Shown: in pieces, positions 1 through 10,908 of the stretch
Layout of the letters: each line of letters opens with the position of its first letter
How positions within the stretch are numbered: the first letter of the stretch is position 1
Assembly: GCA_019635875.1 (NCBI GenBank)
Contig: JAHBYP010000002.1
Coordinates: forward strand, 558,001-622,000
Direction of reading: 5' to 3'
Source of the DNA: Alphaproteobacteria bacterium
GTDB lineage: Bacteria; Pseudomonadota; Alphaproteobacteria; Reyranellales; Reyranellaceae
Length of the DNA: 64,000 nucleotides
Notes under the pieces: model-generated
The model's database searches: none
Seen by the model: the letters and a program-made list of their open reading frames with translations, nothing else
What the model was told of the DNA's origin: nothing
Position numbers and translations under genes: made by a program

Positions 1-2046
<2,046 letters not shown>

Positions 2047-2225
2047 GACAGTCCATTCCTTTCCCGATCGACGCCACGCCCCGTGACGCGCGCCGCCCGC
2101 CGATCGCCCTATGCGATGACGGGACCGCCGGAACCGTTCGCTCTCGCCCCTGGTCCGACGGTTGTCCTGCGAAGTCGCGGCGCCGGTCGCGTTACCGCAC
2201 GGGTAACCGGTGCCTCGACGCGAAA

Positions 2226-2250
2226 CGGCCCCGCCACAATGACGGGGCCG
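2226..2250 (-). terminator. Stem-loop between rpsO and pnp
   Basis: A perfect 8-bp inverted repeat (CGGCCCCG / CGGGGCCG) with a 9-nt loop lies 9 nt past the rpsO stop codon and is followed on the minus strand by only three T residues. The position matches the partial terminator or RNase processing stem known between rpsO and pnp in other proteobacteria. The weak T tract suggests attenuation or mRNA 3'-end protection rather than full termination. Confidence 0.55.
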
Positions 2251-2259
2251 GTACTCCTG

Positions 2260-2529
2260 CTAGCGACGCAGGCCCAGACGCTCGATCAGAGCGTCGTAGC
2301 GCTTGCTGTCGCGATCCTTGAGGTAGTCGAGCAGCCGACGGCGCTGGCTGACCATCTTCAAGAGGCCGCGACGCGAATGGTGATCCTTCACGTGGCCCTT
2401 GAAGTGCTCGGTGAGGTTGTTGATGCGCTCGCTGAGCAGCGCCACCTGGACCTCCGGCGAGCCGGTGTCGTTTTCCTTGATGGCGTAGGACTTGAGGATT
2501 TCAGCTTTGCGCTCGGCCGTGACCGACAT
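2260..2529 (-). CDS. rpsO: 30S ribosomal protein S15
   Basis: Primary 16S rRNA-binding protein of the small-subunit platform. The 89-residue product starts [13 protein letters not shown] and contains the S15 signature around [16 protein letters not shown] and [18 protein letters not shown]. The open frame extends five codons further upstream, but ATG 2529 gives the family length (88-89 aa) and has a GGGAG ribosome-binding site 7 nt upstream. It begins 15 nt downstream of the truB stop, so the two are probably cotranscribed. S15 represses its own translation in other bacteria; no operator was identified here. Confidence 0.97.
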   Translation of the reverse strand: MSVTAERKAEILKSYAIKENDTGSPEVQVALLSERINNLTEHFKGHVKDHHSRRGLLKMVSQRRRLLDYLKDRDSKRYDALIERLGLRR

Positions 2530-2544
2530 CGGGAACTCCCGCAT

Positions 2545-3525
2545 TCAGAGGTTGAGGACGCGTACCGGCCGCAGCAGATCGCCGTCGATACGGGCGATCG
2601 CCACCAACCGCGCCCCGGCCATCGCCCGCACGATGCGCGCAGGCTCGGCCGATCCCTCGGCGGGCGACATCGTCCCGATCGGCGGCGCCCCGGCGCCGGC
2701 GATCTCGGTCATCGGCACGGCCACCCCTGCGGAGAGGCGCTGAGCCTGCCGGTCCGTCAAGGCCAGCGCCGGGATGTCGTCCAGCGCGGTCACGACGGGC
2801 CACAAATGCCCGAGAAGCGCGGGCTTATGCCCGAAAGACCCCTCCTTGGGAAGCGAATTCGCAGCCGCCTCCAGGGTCGCCATCGAAATTGCGTCCTCGA
2901 TGCGGAATGGACCGCAGACAGTGCGGCTCAGGGCCGCCACATGACCCACCGTGCCCACGGTGCGGGCGATGTCGCGGGCCAACGAGCGGACATAGGTGCC
3001 CTTGCCGCACTCGACCTCCAGCTCGGCCAGGTCGGCGGATGGCCGGGCCAGCACGACCAGCCGGTCCACCCTGACCCGGCGCGGCGCCAGCTCGACGGCC
3101 TCGCCGCCGCGCGCCAGATCGTAGGCCCGCGCACCGTCGATCTTCAGCGCGGAAAAGGCCGGTGGCCGCTGCTCGATCTCGCCGGTGAACGCCTCGAGCG
3201 AGCGTGCGAGATCGCGGTCGGATGGTCGCACCGCCGATTCGCCGACGATTGCCCCCTCCCGATCATCGGTCGCTGTGGCCTGCCCGAAGGCGATGGTGAA
3301 GCGGTAGACCTTGCGGCCGTCCATCACCCACGGGACGGTCTTGGTTGCCTCACCCAGGGCGATCGGCAGCACGCCGCTGGCCAACGGATCGAGCGTGCCG
3401 CCATGGCCGGCCTTGGCGGCACTGAACAGCCAGCGCACCCGGCCAACGGCGGATGTCGAGCCGAGCCCGAGCGGCTTGTCGAGATTCAGCCAGCCGTCGA
3501 CTTTCTCCCGCCGTCTTTGCGTCAC
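2545..3525 (-). CDS. truB: tRNA pseudouridine(55) synthase
   Basis: Makes pseudouridine 55 in the T loop of nearly all tRNAs. The catalytic motif GHGGTLDPLASGVLP is present with the nucleophilic Asp near residue 46, and the N-terminus GWLNLDKPLG is typical. The frame is open to 3600, but GTG at 3525 (VTQRRREKVDGW, about 326 aa) fits family length and has a purine-rich GGGGCAGGAG just upstream. It is the first gene of truB-rpsO-pnp. The usual upstream partners infB and rbfA are absent: the next gene upstream is a divergent OmpA-family gene. Confidence 0.95.
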   Translation of the reverse strand: MTQRRREKVDGWLNLDKPLGLGSTSAVGRVRWLFSAAKAGHGGTLDPLASGVLPIALGEATKTVPWVMDGRKVYRFTIAFGQATATDDREGAIVGESAVRPSDRDLARSLEAFTGEIEQRPPAFSALKIDGARAYDLARGGEAVELAPRRVRVDRLVVLARPSADLAELEVECGKGTYVRSLARDIARTVGTVGHVAALSRTVCGPFRIEDAISMATLEAAANSLPKEGSFGHKPALLGHLWPVVTALDDIPALALTDRQAQRLSAGVAVPMTEIAGAGAPPIGTMSPAEGSAEPARIVRAMAGARLVAIARIDGDLLRPVRVLNL

Positions 3526-3685
3526 GCTCCTGCCCCATTCACCGCGCCGGGCGGCCCGATCCCGACACAAAGCACTCGAACCGTGTCCTCGATGCCACAC
3601 CGCGCCCGCAAGGTCATCGCGGAGCCGCCACCAATCCGGTTACGCGGCGTTGCCTGCGCATCGCCATCCGAGCCGGGAGTTCCCG

Positions 3686-4849
3686 ATGCACCGCGTTCAC
3701 CGTTCCCTCCTCGCCGCCTCGACCGCGCTCGCCCTTGGCGCCGCGAGCGTCGCCGAAGCGCAGGTCCCCGAACAGACCGGCTTCTACGCCGGCGCCACCG
3801 GTCTGTGGAGGTGGAACTGGGGCGATCGCGCCGGCCCGGGCGCCGGCCTGAACGCGCGCCCGCGCAGCGGCCCGGGCTTCAGCGGCATCGTCGGCTTCAA
3901 GACTGACTCGCCCTGGGACTACGCCCTGGGCGGCGGCGCCCAGTGGCACCGCAATTCGTCGTCGACCGTGGGCGGCGCCCGTCTCGACACCTCGTCGCGC
4001 TATCAGTACCTCGACCTCGAGGCCGGCTACAGCATGAACATGGGAAGCGACACCGCCGTGCGCGTGTTCGGCGGCGTCCGCGGCCTGCACTTCAACCAGG
4101 ATGCCGTCGCCGTGGCGATCGGCACCCAGGCGCATCGCAATGTCTGGGCGATCGGTCCGCGCATCGGCATCGGCGCGCAGACATTCTTCACCGAGAACAT
4201 CGGCGTGGTCGGCAGCATCGACGGCTCCCTGCTCGCCGGCAGCTTCAGCGAGGTCGGCACGCCCAATGGCAGCGGCTACTGGCGCCTGGTGCCGGTGGTC
4301 GGCGGCGAGCTCGGCGTGCAGTACCGCTTCTCCGATACGCCCTCGCTGGCGATCACCGGCGGCGCGCGCATCGACGCGTTGTTCAACACTGCCTTCAACG
4401 GCAGCATGGCGCGCGGCACCGCGGTCTCGGCCGGCCCATTCATCCGCCTGACCTACAACCTGTCCGGACCGCGCGGCGCGGCGCCGCCGCCGGCACCGCC
4501 GCCTGCCGCGGCGCCCGCCAGCGGCCGCAGCTACATGGTGTTCTTCGACTTCGACCGCGCCGTCGTCACCGACACCGCGGCGACCACCATCCGCCAGGCG
4601 GCGAACGACGCCAAGGCGGGCCGCGCCACGCGACTCAACGTAACCGGCCACGCCGACCGCTCGGGCGGCGACGACTACAACATGGCGCTGTCGCTGCGCC
4701 GCGCCAACGCGGTCAAGGACGTGCTGGTGCGCGAGGGCATTCCGGCCAACCAGATCGCCGTCGTCGGCCGCGGCGAGAGCCAGCCGCTGGTGCAGACCGC
4801 CGACGGCGTGCGCGAGCCGCAGAACCGGCGCGTCGAGATCGTCTTCTGA
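3686..4849 (+). CDS. OmpA-family outer-membrane beta-barrel protein
   Basis: Predicted outer-membrane protein anchoring the envelope to peptidoglycan. The 387-aa product has a signal peptide with likely cleavage AEA|QVP near residue 24, an N-terminal barrel of about 240 residues rich in Gly and aromatics, a Pro/Ala hinge (APPPAPPPAAAPASG) and a C-terminal OmpA domain from about residue 275. The OmpA domain has FFDFDRAVVT, the peptidoglycan-binding region VTGHADRSGGDDYN and GRGESQP. The frame is open from 3311, but ATG 3686 is the only start giving a signal peptide and has GGGAG upstream. It is divergent from truB and followed by a strong terminator. Confidence 0.9.
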   Translation: MHRVHRSLLAASTALALGAASVAEAQVPEQTGFYAGATGLWRWNWGDRAGPGAGLNARPRSGPGFSGIVGFKTDSPWDYALGGGAQWHRNSSSTVGGARLDTSSRYQYLDLEAGYSMNMGSDTAVRVFGGVRGLHFNQDAVAVAIGTQAHRNVWAIGPRIGIGAQTFFTENIGVVGSIDGSLLAGSFSEVGTPNGSGYWRLVPVVGGELGVQYRFSDTPSLAITGGARIDALFNTAFNGSMARGTAVSAGPFIRLTYNLSGPRGAAPPPAPPPAAAPASGRSYMVFFDFDRAVVTDTAATTIRQAANDAKAGRATRLNVTGHADRSGGDDYNMALSLRRANAVKDVLVREGIPANQIAVVGRGESQPLVQTADGVREPQNRRVEIVF

Positions 4850-4872
4850 TCCGGCCATCGATCGGCAGACGC

Positions 4873-4900
4873 GGGGCGGCTTCGGCCGCCCCTCTTCTTT
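4873..4900 (+). terminator. Intrinsic terminator after the OmpA-family gene
   Basis: A perfect 8-bp stem GGGGCGGC / GCCGCCCC closed by a TTCG tetraloop is followed by the pyrimidine run TCTTCTTT. It starts 24 nt after the OmpA-family stop codon. Confidence 0.8.
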
Positions 4901-5009
4901 GGGGCGGAGGCGTCGCTGGCGCTGCACACCGCCGCGCCCTATGGTGGCTAGCCGTGGGCCAAGTCCTCCGGCGACCTCGACTTCCTCCTCCAGATGGGTG
5001 GGCGATGGG

Positions 5010-5372
5010 GTGATCCGGCTCTTCGCGCCGCTGGCGCTCGGCACCGTGGCCTGGCTGCTCCTCGTCCTGGTGGCGCCGGCGCTCCGCGCACAGGAGGGCT
5101 GGCAAGGCGAAGGCCATGCCCAGTACCACGAGTGGTACCGCCAGCTGATGCACCCCGTTACGGGGCTGAGCTGCTGCGACGGGCGCGATTGCCGGCCCAC
5201 CCGCGCCTATCGCGACCACCACGGCTGGTGGCGCGCCATGCTCAACGGGCGCTGGAAGAGAGTACCGCCGGAAGCCGTGCTGAACATCGTCGCGCCCGAC
5301 GGCAACAGCCACATCTGCGCCGACGAGACGGAGCAAATCCACTGCTTTGTCGGTGGCTTGCCGAAGAGCTGA
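5010..5372 (+). CDS. Small exported protein with CCDGRDC motif, function unknown
   Basis: I do not recognise a characterised family. From the GTG at 5010 the product is 120 aa: a hydrophobic N-terminus (VIRLFAPLALGTVAWLLLVLVAPALRA as two short pieces around residues 1-26) with cleavage likely at ALRA|QEG, then a soluble part with SCCDGRDC, a HHGWW turn, and two more cysteines near the end (HICADE, IHCFVG). The paired and spaced cysteines suggest disulfides or metal binding in the periplasm, which is inference. The open frame runs back to 4899, but upstream residues are Arg/Pro-rich and unlike an export signal. Confidence 0.65.
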   Translation: MIRLFAPLALGTVAWLLLVLVAPALRAQEGWQGEGHAQYHEWYRQLMHPVTGLSCCDGRDCRPTRAYRDHHGWWRAMLNGRWKRVPPEAVLNIVAPDGNSHICADETEQIHCFVGGLPKS

Positions 5373-5379
5373 GCCGTCG

Positions 5380-6042
5380 TCAGGCGGCACCGCGCACGCC
5401 GAACAGCGCGCTGCCGACCCGCACATGGGTGGCGCCGAAGCGCACCGCGGTCTCATAATCGGCGCTCATGCCCATGCTGATCCGATCAAGCCCGTTGCGC
5501 CGGGCGATCTTGGCCAGCAGGGCGAAATGCAGCGCCGGCTCCTCGTCGGCCGGCGGGATGCACATCACGCCGACCACCGGCAGCTTGTGCTCCTCGACGC
5601 AGGCGCGGATGAAGGCGTCTGCTTCCGCGGGCGCGACGCCGGCCTTCTGCTCTTCCTCGCCGGTGTTGACCTGCACGAAGCAGGCCGGCCGCCTTCCCTG
5701 CTTCGCCATCTCGCGCGCCAGCTCGGCCGCCAGCTTCGGCCGGTCGACGCTTTCGATCACATCGAACAGCGCCACCGCGTCGCGCGCCTTGTTGGTCTGC
5801 AGCGGGCCGATGAGATGCACCTCAAGATCGGGGTAGCGCTTCTTGAGGTCAGGAAACTTCGCCTGCGCCTCCTGCACGCGGTTCTCGCCGAACACGCGAT
5901 GGCCGGCGCGCAGCAGCTCCTCGACGCGCTCCGCGCCATGCGTCTTGGACACCGCGACCAGGGTCACGGCGGTGGGATCGCGCGACGCGGCGCGCGCGGC
6001 GGCGGCGATGCGCGCCCGGACCTCGGCAAGCGCGGCGCTCAT
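5380..6042 (-). CDS. PLP homeostasis protein, YggS/PROSC family
   Basis: Single-domain PLP-binding TIM barrel involved in vitamin B6 and amino-acid homeostasis, not a known enzyme. The 220-aa product shows the PLP lysine in AVSKTH (K33), FGENRVQEAQ, the HLIGPLQTNK strand, and the phosphate-binding SMGMSADYETAVRFGATHVRVG segment. Length matches the family. Its ATG overlaps the stop of the upstream TPR gene (ATGA), indicating translational coupling. Confidence 0.93.
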   Translation of the reverse strand: MSAALAEVRARIAAAARAASRDPTAVTLVAVSKTHGAERVEELLRAGHRVFGENRVQEAQAKFPDLKKRYPDLEVHLIGPLQTNKARDAVALFDVIESVDRPKLAAELAREMAKQGRRPACFVQVNTGEEEQKAGVAPAEADAFIRACVEEHKLPVVGVMCIPPADEEPALHFALLAKIARRNGLDRISMGMSADYETAVRFGATHVRVGSALFGVRGAA

Positions 6043-7424
6043 GTCGGGCTCTCGCCGCTCATCGCGCGCATCGCCTCGATACGCTCCAGCCCGATGCGCG
6101 CATCGGCATTGTCGGGATGGCCGGTCTGCGCCGCGACGTAGAGCTCACGCGCCTGCTCGATGTTGCCCAGGGCGAGCTGGCAGTTGCCAAAGTGACCCAG
6201 CAGGCGCGGATCGCCGGGCTGCAGCTTCAGCGCCTTGCGGTGCAGCGGCTCTGCTTCCTGGGGGCGGCCCAGCGCCACCAGGGAGCGGCCGAGATTGGTC
6301 AGCACCAGCGGCTCGTCCGGCATCAGCTTGAAGGCCTTGCGCAGGGTCGCGTGCGCCTCACCCGCCCGGTCTGTCATCAGATAGGCGAGGCCGAGATTGT
6401 TGAGGGCGCGCGCATCTTCGGGATGGCGCTGCAGGAAGGGCTCGAGCGCCGTCACGGCGCGCTGCGGCTCGCCCAGCTCGAGCGCCAGCGTACTCATGTC
6501 GTAGAGCGTATCGGTGTCGTCGGGCGCCGTCTGCAGCGCCAGCACCAGATAATCCAGCGCGCCGGCCGAATCGCCCTGCTCGCCGCGCGCGCGGGCGACG
6601 TTGCGCGTCGCTTCGGCGAAGCCGGCATCGATCTCCAGCGCGCGGCGGAAGGCCGCCTCGGCCTCGGCGGCCTGTCCGGCGCGCAGCAGCACGTGTCCCA
6701 TGCCGTTGTGCAGCTTGGCGTTGGCCGGTGCCAGCTGCAGCGCACCTTCGAAGCCGGCGACCGCCTCGTCGGAGCGGCCGACCATGTCCAGCGCGAGCGC
6801 GCGATCGCCCAGCACCGCGGGCCGCATCGGATCGTTGCTGGGCAGATCGGTCAGCGCCGCGTCGAACACCGCGAGCGCATCGTCGTTGCGGCCCAGCCGG
6901 TAGAGCAGATAGCCCAGCGCCGAGCGCGCCATCACGCGCGCCTGGCGCAGCACCTCGGGGGCGATGCGCCCGGCGGTCTCCGGCCGGTCGCAGATCTGGA
7001 TCAGATCGGCATACTCGCGCTCGGCTGCCGCCAGCCGGTTATTGTCGCTGAGCGCCGCCGCGACGCGCAGCCGCGCATCGATGTTGTCGGGATGCAGGCG
7101 CAGCGCCTGGCGCCATTCGCGGATGGCATCGTCGAGCCGGCCCAGGCCCTGCAGCGCGATGCCGTAGTTGTAGCGCAGCATCGGTTCCTTCGGATCGCGG
7201 CCGATGGCACGTTTCCATAGAAGCTCGGCCTCACGCGCATCGTTGCGCTGCATGGCCGAAACGGCGAGGAAGTGCAGCATGTCGGGCCTGTCCCCAATGC
7301 TTGCATAGGCCATGCGCAGCAGCGCCTCGGCCTCGCTGGCGCGGCCCAGCTGCAGGAGATCGATGCCCTGGCGCAGCGCGGCTTCGGCGCTTGGATCGCG
7401 GGCAGGCACTGGCGGCGCGGCCAT
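6039..7424 (-). CDS. Tetratricopeptide-repeat protein
   Basis: 461 residues made almost entirely of tandem 34-residue TPR helices from about residue 10 to the C-terminus (for example the AEAEAAFRRALEIDAGFAEA and EAEPLHRKALKLQPGDPRLL units). No signal peptide, transmembrane segment or catalytic domain is seen, so a cytosolic scaffold is likely. The partner is unknown. The gene overlaps the downstream YggS-type gene by 4 nt, so they form an operon. Confidence 0.85.
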   Translation of the reverse strand: MAAPPVPARDPSAEAALRQGIDLLQLGRASEAEALLRMAYASIGDRPDMLHFLAVSAMQRNDAREAELLWKRAIGRDPKEPMLRYNYGIALQGLGRLDDAIREWRQALRLHPDNIDARLRVAAALSDNNRLAAAEREYADLIQICDRPETAGRIAPEVLRQARVMARSALGYLLYRLGRNDDALAVFDAALTDLPSNDPMRPAVLGDRALALDMVGRSDEAVAGFEGALQLAPANAKLHNGMGHVLLRAGQAAEAEAAFRRALEIDAGFAEATRNVARARGEQGDSAGALDYLVLALQTAPDDTDTLYDMSTLALELGEPQRAVTALEPFLQRHPEDARALNNLGLAYLMTDRAGEAHATLRKAFKLMPDEPLVLTNLGRSLVALGRPQEAEPLHRKALKLQPGDPRLLGHFGNCQLALGNIEQARELYVAAQTGHPDNADARIGLERIEAMRAMSGESPT

Positions 7425-7508
7425 TCGCGGACTCGCTGATGGTGGAGCGGATACGCGCGGGTTCTAGCCCAGCGGGCTCCACCGGGCAACGCGGGCTGGC
7501 GCGTCGTT

Positions 7509-7967
7509 TCAACTGAGCGAGCGATCGAGCCAGTACTGAACCTGCTCCTTGAAGTCGCGTTCGCACTCCGCGCCGTCCCACTTGCTGACGACGCGGTTGA
7601 TGTTGCGGCCGCTGCTGATGCGGCGCAGATGCGTGCCGGTGCGATGCACCCCGTAGGTGGCGGTATCGGCGCGGCCCGCCGCGAGGATGATGCCGTTGGC
7701 CTGCGCCGGGATGACGACGGCGAACAGCCGGCTGAATCCGTCGCGCGTGTCGCCGATCTGCCGGCGCCTGACCTGGTCCGTGGCAAAGCCGAGCAAGGTC
7801 GCATTGGTCATCGGGCCGGTTTCCTGCGTCCGGTTCGTGTGCTCGACCCATGCTTCGAATTTCTGCCTCTGTGCCGGCGTGACCTGGGCGAGCGCTGGCG
7901 CCAGCCCCATCAACGCCATCACGCCGGCGAGCATCAGCGGACGGCAGACGACGATCATCGTTGCCAT
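7509..7967 (-). CDS. Exported protein of unknown function
   Basis: 152-aa product beginning MATMIVVCRPLMLAGVM with a signal peptide ending ALA|QVTP near residue 28. The mature part of about 125 residues contains no domain I recognise; it has a single cysteine pair-less CERDF segment and an aromatic C-terminus (VQYWLDRSLS). The open frame extends upstream to 8165, but ATG 7967 yields the signal peptide and has GGGGGA 5 nt upstream. It is transcribed alone, divergent from the Smr gene. Confidence 0.65.
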   Translation of the reverse strand: MATMIVVCRPLMLAGVMALMGLAPALAQVTPAQRQKFEAWVEHTNRTQETGPMTNATLLGFATDQVRRRQIGDTRDGFSRLFAVVIPAQANGIILAAGRADTATYGVHRTGTHLRRISSGRNINRVVSKWDGAECERDFKEQVQYWLDRSLS

Positions 7968-8071
7968 GGTTTCCCCCAGCCGAATCGACAATCCGAGTCT
8001 AGCAACAGCGCGCCGATACGGACACCGCGCCCTTGCGATGCCTGCCTTGACCCGTGTGATATCTTCACCGG

Positions 8072-8590
8072 ATGCCGGACGACGATCTCTTTCATCGCGC
8101 CATGAAGGACGCGCGGCCTCTGCGGGGCCGACGAGCGGTCCCGCCGTCGCCGGGCAAGCCGGCACCGAAGCCCGCGGCTGCCGTTTCGCGTGTCAAGGCA
8201 CCGGCGCCATCGGCGGCGGCCTTGCCGGACCTCGACCCGCGCTCGGCCACAGGCCTGGATCGCGCCACCGAGGAGAGCCTGCGGCGCGGCAAGCTGGCGC
8301 CCGATGCATCGATCGATCTGCACGGTCATACCTTGGCCGAGGCCGAGCGCGCGCTGGCGCGCTTCCTCGAGCGCGCCCAGGCGAGCGGTGCCCGCGTGGT
8401 GCTGGTGGTGACCGGCAAGGCGGCGCGCCAGGACGACGGCAACCGACCGGTCGGCGGTCGCATCCATGCTGAGTTTCCGCACTGGCTGAACCGGTCGGAG
8501 AATCGCGGCCGGGTGATCGGCGTGCGCCCCGCCAGCCCGCGTCACGGCGGCGGCGGGGCGTTCTATGTGCTGCTCAGGAAGCCGCGTTAG
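8072..8590 (+). CDS. Smr-domain protein
   Basis: 172 aa with a basic, Pro/Ala-rich N-terminal half and a C-terminal Smr domain (about residues 83-172) carrying the DLHGHT motif, the LVVTGKAAR strand and GGGAFYVLLRK. Stand-alone Smr proteins are nicking nucleases or nucleic-acid binders; this alphaproteobacterial type is uncharacterised. The TGKG-type loop is TGKA here. It ends in a convergent arrangement with ada, separated by a palindromic repeat. Confidence 0.88.
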   Translation: MPDDDLFHRAMKDARPLRGRRAVPPSPGKPAPKPAAAVSRVKAPAPSAAALPDLDPRSATGLDRATEESLRRGKLAPDASIDLHGHTLAEAERALARFLERAQASGARVVLVVTGKAARQDDGNRPVGGRIHAEFPHWLNRSENRGRVIGVRPASPRHGGGGAFYVLLRKPR

Positions 8591-8602
8591 CGCAGCTGGC
8601 TG

Positions 8603-8668
8603 CTGTCATCCCGAGCGTAGCGAGGATACAGGGGTGGCCTGGATCCCTCGCTACGCTCGGGATGACAG
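8603..8668. repeat. Dispersed palindromic repeat, family A
   Basis: Arms of 23 nt (CTGTCATCCCGAGCGTAGCG plus AGG and its exact complement) flank a 20-nt centre. It sits between convergent smr and ada and could act as a bidirectional terminator. Related copies occur at 14171-14237, 41894-41973, 42888-42987 and 58218-58286. Confidence 0.9.
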
Positions 8669-8677
8669 ACAGATGCC

Positions 8678-9835
8678 TCAGCCGGCGGCGCGCTGCTTCT
8701 CGGCCGCCAGGATGCGCTTCTTGCGCTCGACGCCCCAGCGATAGCCGGTGAGCGCGCCGCTCGATCCCACGGCGCGATGGCAGGGTACGACCAGCGCCAC
8801 CGGGTTGGTGGCGCAGGCGCGGCCCACGGCACGGGCCGCACCGGGCTCGCCGATACGCCGGGCGATCTCGCCATAGGTCGCGGTCTGCCCCACGGGAATC
8901 TCGGTCAGCGCCTTCCAAACCCGCCACTGGAACGCGGTGCCGACGATGTCGAGCGGCACGTCGGGCGCGTCGATTGCGGTCGGCTTGCGGCCCTCCAGAC
9001 GGGCCATCACGGCCTTGACCTTCGGCGCCAATGCGCCGCTGTCGGGCACGATCTCGGCCGCCGGGAAGTCCTCGCGCAGGTCGGCGAGCAGCGCCCGCTC
9101 GTCGTCGCCCAGGCGCACCGCGGCGATACCCTTGGCGGTGGCGGCGACCAGCACGCGGCCATAGTCGCTGTCGACCGTGGTCCAGGCGATGCGCGCCCCG
9201 GCGCCGCCCTTGCGGTAGGTCGCGGGCGTCATGCCCAGCACCTGGTCAGACTTTTCGTAGACCCGACTGGAGGAGCCATAGCCGGCGCCGTACAGCGCCG
9301 AGGTCACATTGTCGCCGGCCTTCAGCGCAGCCTTGAAGCGGCTGGTCTTGCGCGCCGCCAGCCAGTCGCGTGGCGCCACGCCCAGCTCGCGCTGGAAGCG
9401 GCGGGTCAAGGTCGAGCCGGTCAGCCCGACTTGGCGCGCGATGCGCTCCAGCGAGGGCCGAACCTCGGCCTCGGCGTCGAGCAGCCGGCACGCCTGGGCG
9501 ACGGCGCGGCTCAGCCCCGCCTCCTGTTGCCAGTCGCGCGGCCGGCAGCGCTTGCAGGCGCGGAAGCCCGCCGCCTCGGCGGCCTCGCAGCTCGGGTGGA
9601 AGTCGACGTTCTTGCGCAGCGGCGGACGCGCGGCGCAGGACGGCAGGCAGTACACGCCGGTCGACCTCACCGAGAAGTAGAAGCGGCCGTTGAAGGCGCG
9701 ATCGCGCGCCTGCACGGCGCGCCACGCCGTCTCGACGTCGGGCGTGGTGGCCCTGGTGGCGGGGAACGCCAGCACCGAAGCGGTCGGCTGGCGCGGGGTG
9801 GCGATGGCCTGGGCCATTGGGGCGGTGTTGCTCAT
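8678..9835 (-). CDS. ada: Bifunctional Ada: methylphosphotriester sensor, AraC regulator and O6-alkylguanine-DNA methyltransferase
   Basis: Repairs alkylated DNA by irreversible methyl transfer and activates the adaptive response. The N-terminal zinc domain has Cys63, Cys67, Cys94 and Cys97 with exactly the spacing of E. coli Ada (38, 42, 69, 72), Cys63 being the methyl acceptor. An AraC-type HTH follows (about residues 105-210), then the methyltransferase domain with PCHR (Cys352). Length 385 aa is slightly above E. coli Ada because of a roughly 25-residue N-terminal extension; an alternative start is Met7. No alkB or alkA is adjacent. Confidence 0.95.
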   Translation of the reverse strand: MSNTAPMAQAIATPRQPTASVLAFPATRATTPDVETAWRAVQARDRAFNGRFYFSVRSTGVYCLPSCAARPPLRKNVDFHPSCEAAEAAGFRACKRCRPRDWQQEAGLSRAVAQACRLLDAEAEVRPSLERIARQVGLTGSTLTRRFQRELGVAPRDWLAARKTSRFKAALKAGDNVTSALYGAGYGSSSRVYEKSDQVLGMTPATYRKGGAGARIAWTTVDSDYGRVLVAATAKGIAAVRLGDDERALLADLREDFPAAEIVPDSGALAPKVKAVMARLEGRKPTAIDAPDVPLDIVGTAFQWRVWKALTEIPVGQTATYGEIARRIGEPGAARAVGRACATNPVALVVPCHRAVGSSGALTGYRWGVERKKRILAAEKQRAAG

Positions 9836-9893
9836 GCTCCAGAGTTAGGACACCGCCGCCAGCGCGGCTATCCGCGCCTTGCGGCGATATCGA

Positions 9894-10496
9894 TCACTGC
9901 CGGCGCGGCATGGTGGGCATCTGCATGCGCTGGGCGTCGGGCGGCACCACGAACAGCGCCGCGTCCTGGGTGCGCCGCTCCAGCCGCACGACCTCCCACA
10001 TGGCCTCGTTGGTCTGCGCGTCGACCGCCTTCAGCGGGATGCCGTCGGGCGTGACGCAGGCCTTGGATTTCTTGCCCTTGTGCTCGGCCTGCCACCAGTC
10101 GCAGGACTCGCCCAGGATGCGGTCGGTGCCGATCCGCGTGCCCTTCATGTCCCACATGTCCATCGGGCCGGAATTGGCGGCGGACGCCTGGTTGAGGTCG
10201 ATCTCCATGGCCATCTTCATGCCCGGCGACGGCTCCATCACCATGGTCGCGGTCTTGCCGCCGCGCTCCATCAGCATGTAGCCCTTCATGCCCATGTTAT
10301 CGACATCGACGCGCATCTTGCCGCTCTTGTGACGCATGAGCGTGGTCATGCCCTGGGCCGGACCGGCCGACGCGGCGACGATCTTGCCCTCGAGCATGAA
10401 ATCGACGGTGGGAAACGGCAGCGGAACCTGCGCCGAGGCGGCCGACGCGGCGAGCGCGACGGCGGCGGCTGAGGCGAGGCGGACAAAGAGGCGCAT
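9894..10496 (-). CDS. DUF4412-like exported protein
   Basis: 200 aa with a signal peptide (MRLFVRLASAAAVALA, cleavage near ASA|QVP at residue 22). The mature domain starts with a VDFMLEGKI strand and is rich in Met (GMKGYMLMERGG, GMKMAMEID, MQMPTMP), a pattern seen in DUF4412 periplasmic proteins that measure or bind unknown ligands. Two cysteines (SCDWW, KACVT) may pair. Family assignment is by sequence pattern only. It lies 31 nt downstream of the HIT gene and may be cotranscribed with it. Confidence 0.7.
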   Translation of the reverse strand: MRLFVRLASAAAVALAASAASAQVPLPFPTVDFMLEGKIVAASAGPAQGMTTLMRHKSGKMRVDVDNMGMKGYMLMERGGKTATMVMEPSPGMKMAMEIDLNQASAANSGPMDMWDMKGTRIGTDRILGESCDWWQAEHKGKKSKACVTPDGIPLKAVDAQTNEAMWEVVRLERRTQDAALFVVPPDAQRMQMPTMPRRQ

Positions 10497-10527
10497 GGAT
10501 GGCTCCGGAGAGGTGGAGGCGTTGAAC

Positions 10528-10908
10528 TCAACCTTCGTTCGGTCGCGGCATGTTGCCCATACGATGGCTCATCTGACGACCGCCGAAAATGTGGACGTGA
10601 AAGTGGAAGACGATTTGGCCGCCATTGGGGCCGTGATTGGCAACAATGCGGTAGCCCAGCGGATCCAGGCCCAGCGCCCCGGCCGTGGCCCCGACGGCAC
10701 GCCAGAACCCGATCACCAGCTCGTCGGGCGCCGAGGCCGCGAAGTCGGCGTTCGACACATACTCGCCCTTGGGAATCACCAGGACATGCACCGGCGCCAG
10801 CGGATTGATGTCGTGGAAGGCAAGCGCGAACTCGTCCTCGTAGACTTTCCTGCAGGGCAATTCGCCGCGCAGGATGCGGGCAAACACGTTGTTGCGGTCA
10901 TAAGTCAT
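10528..10908 (-). CDS. HIT-family nucleotide hydrolase/transferase (HinT-like)
   Basis: 126-aa histidine-triad protein hydrolysing purine nucleoside phosphoramidates or similar nucleotides. The triad is visible as HFHVHIFGG (His102, His104, His106), with the preceding NHGPNGGQIVFH and N-terminal FARILRGELPCRKVYEDE segments typical of HinT. ATG 10908 (MTYDRNN) is chosen over the upstream Arg-rich extension to 10956 because HIT proteins begin near this point. In many proteobacteria it follows hisE; here the upstream region is gene-free. Confidence 0.92.
   Translation of the reverse strand: MTYDRNNVFARILRGELPCRKVYEDEFALAFHDINPLAPVHVLVIPKGEYVSNADFAASAPDELVIGFWRAVGATAGALGLDPLGYRIVANHGPNGGQIVFHFHVHIFGGRQMSHRMGNMPRPNEG

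Noticed and set aside
7441-7490. tRNA 3'-end-like sequence (GGGTTCTAGCCC then GGCTCCACC)
   Set aside because: The T arm does not pair as 5 bp plus a 7-nt loop and no acceptor, D or anticodon arm is present upstream; at most a decayed fragment.
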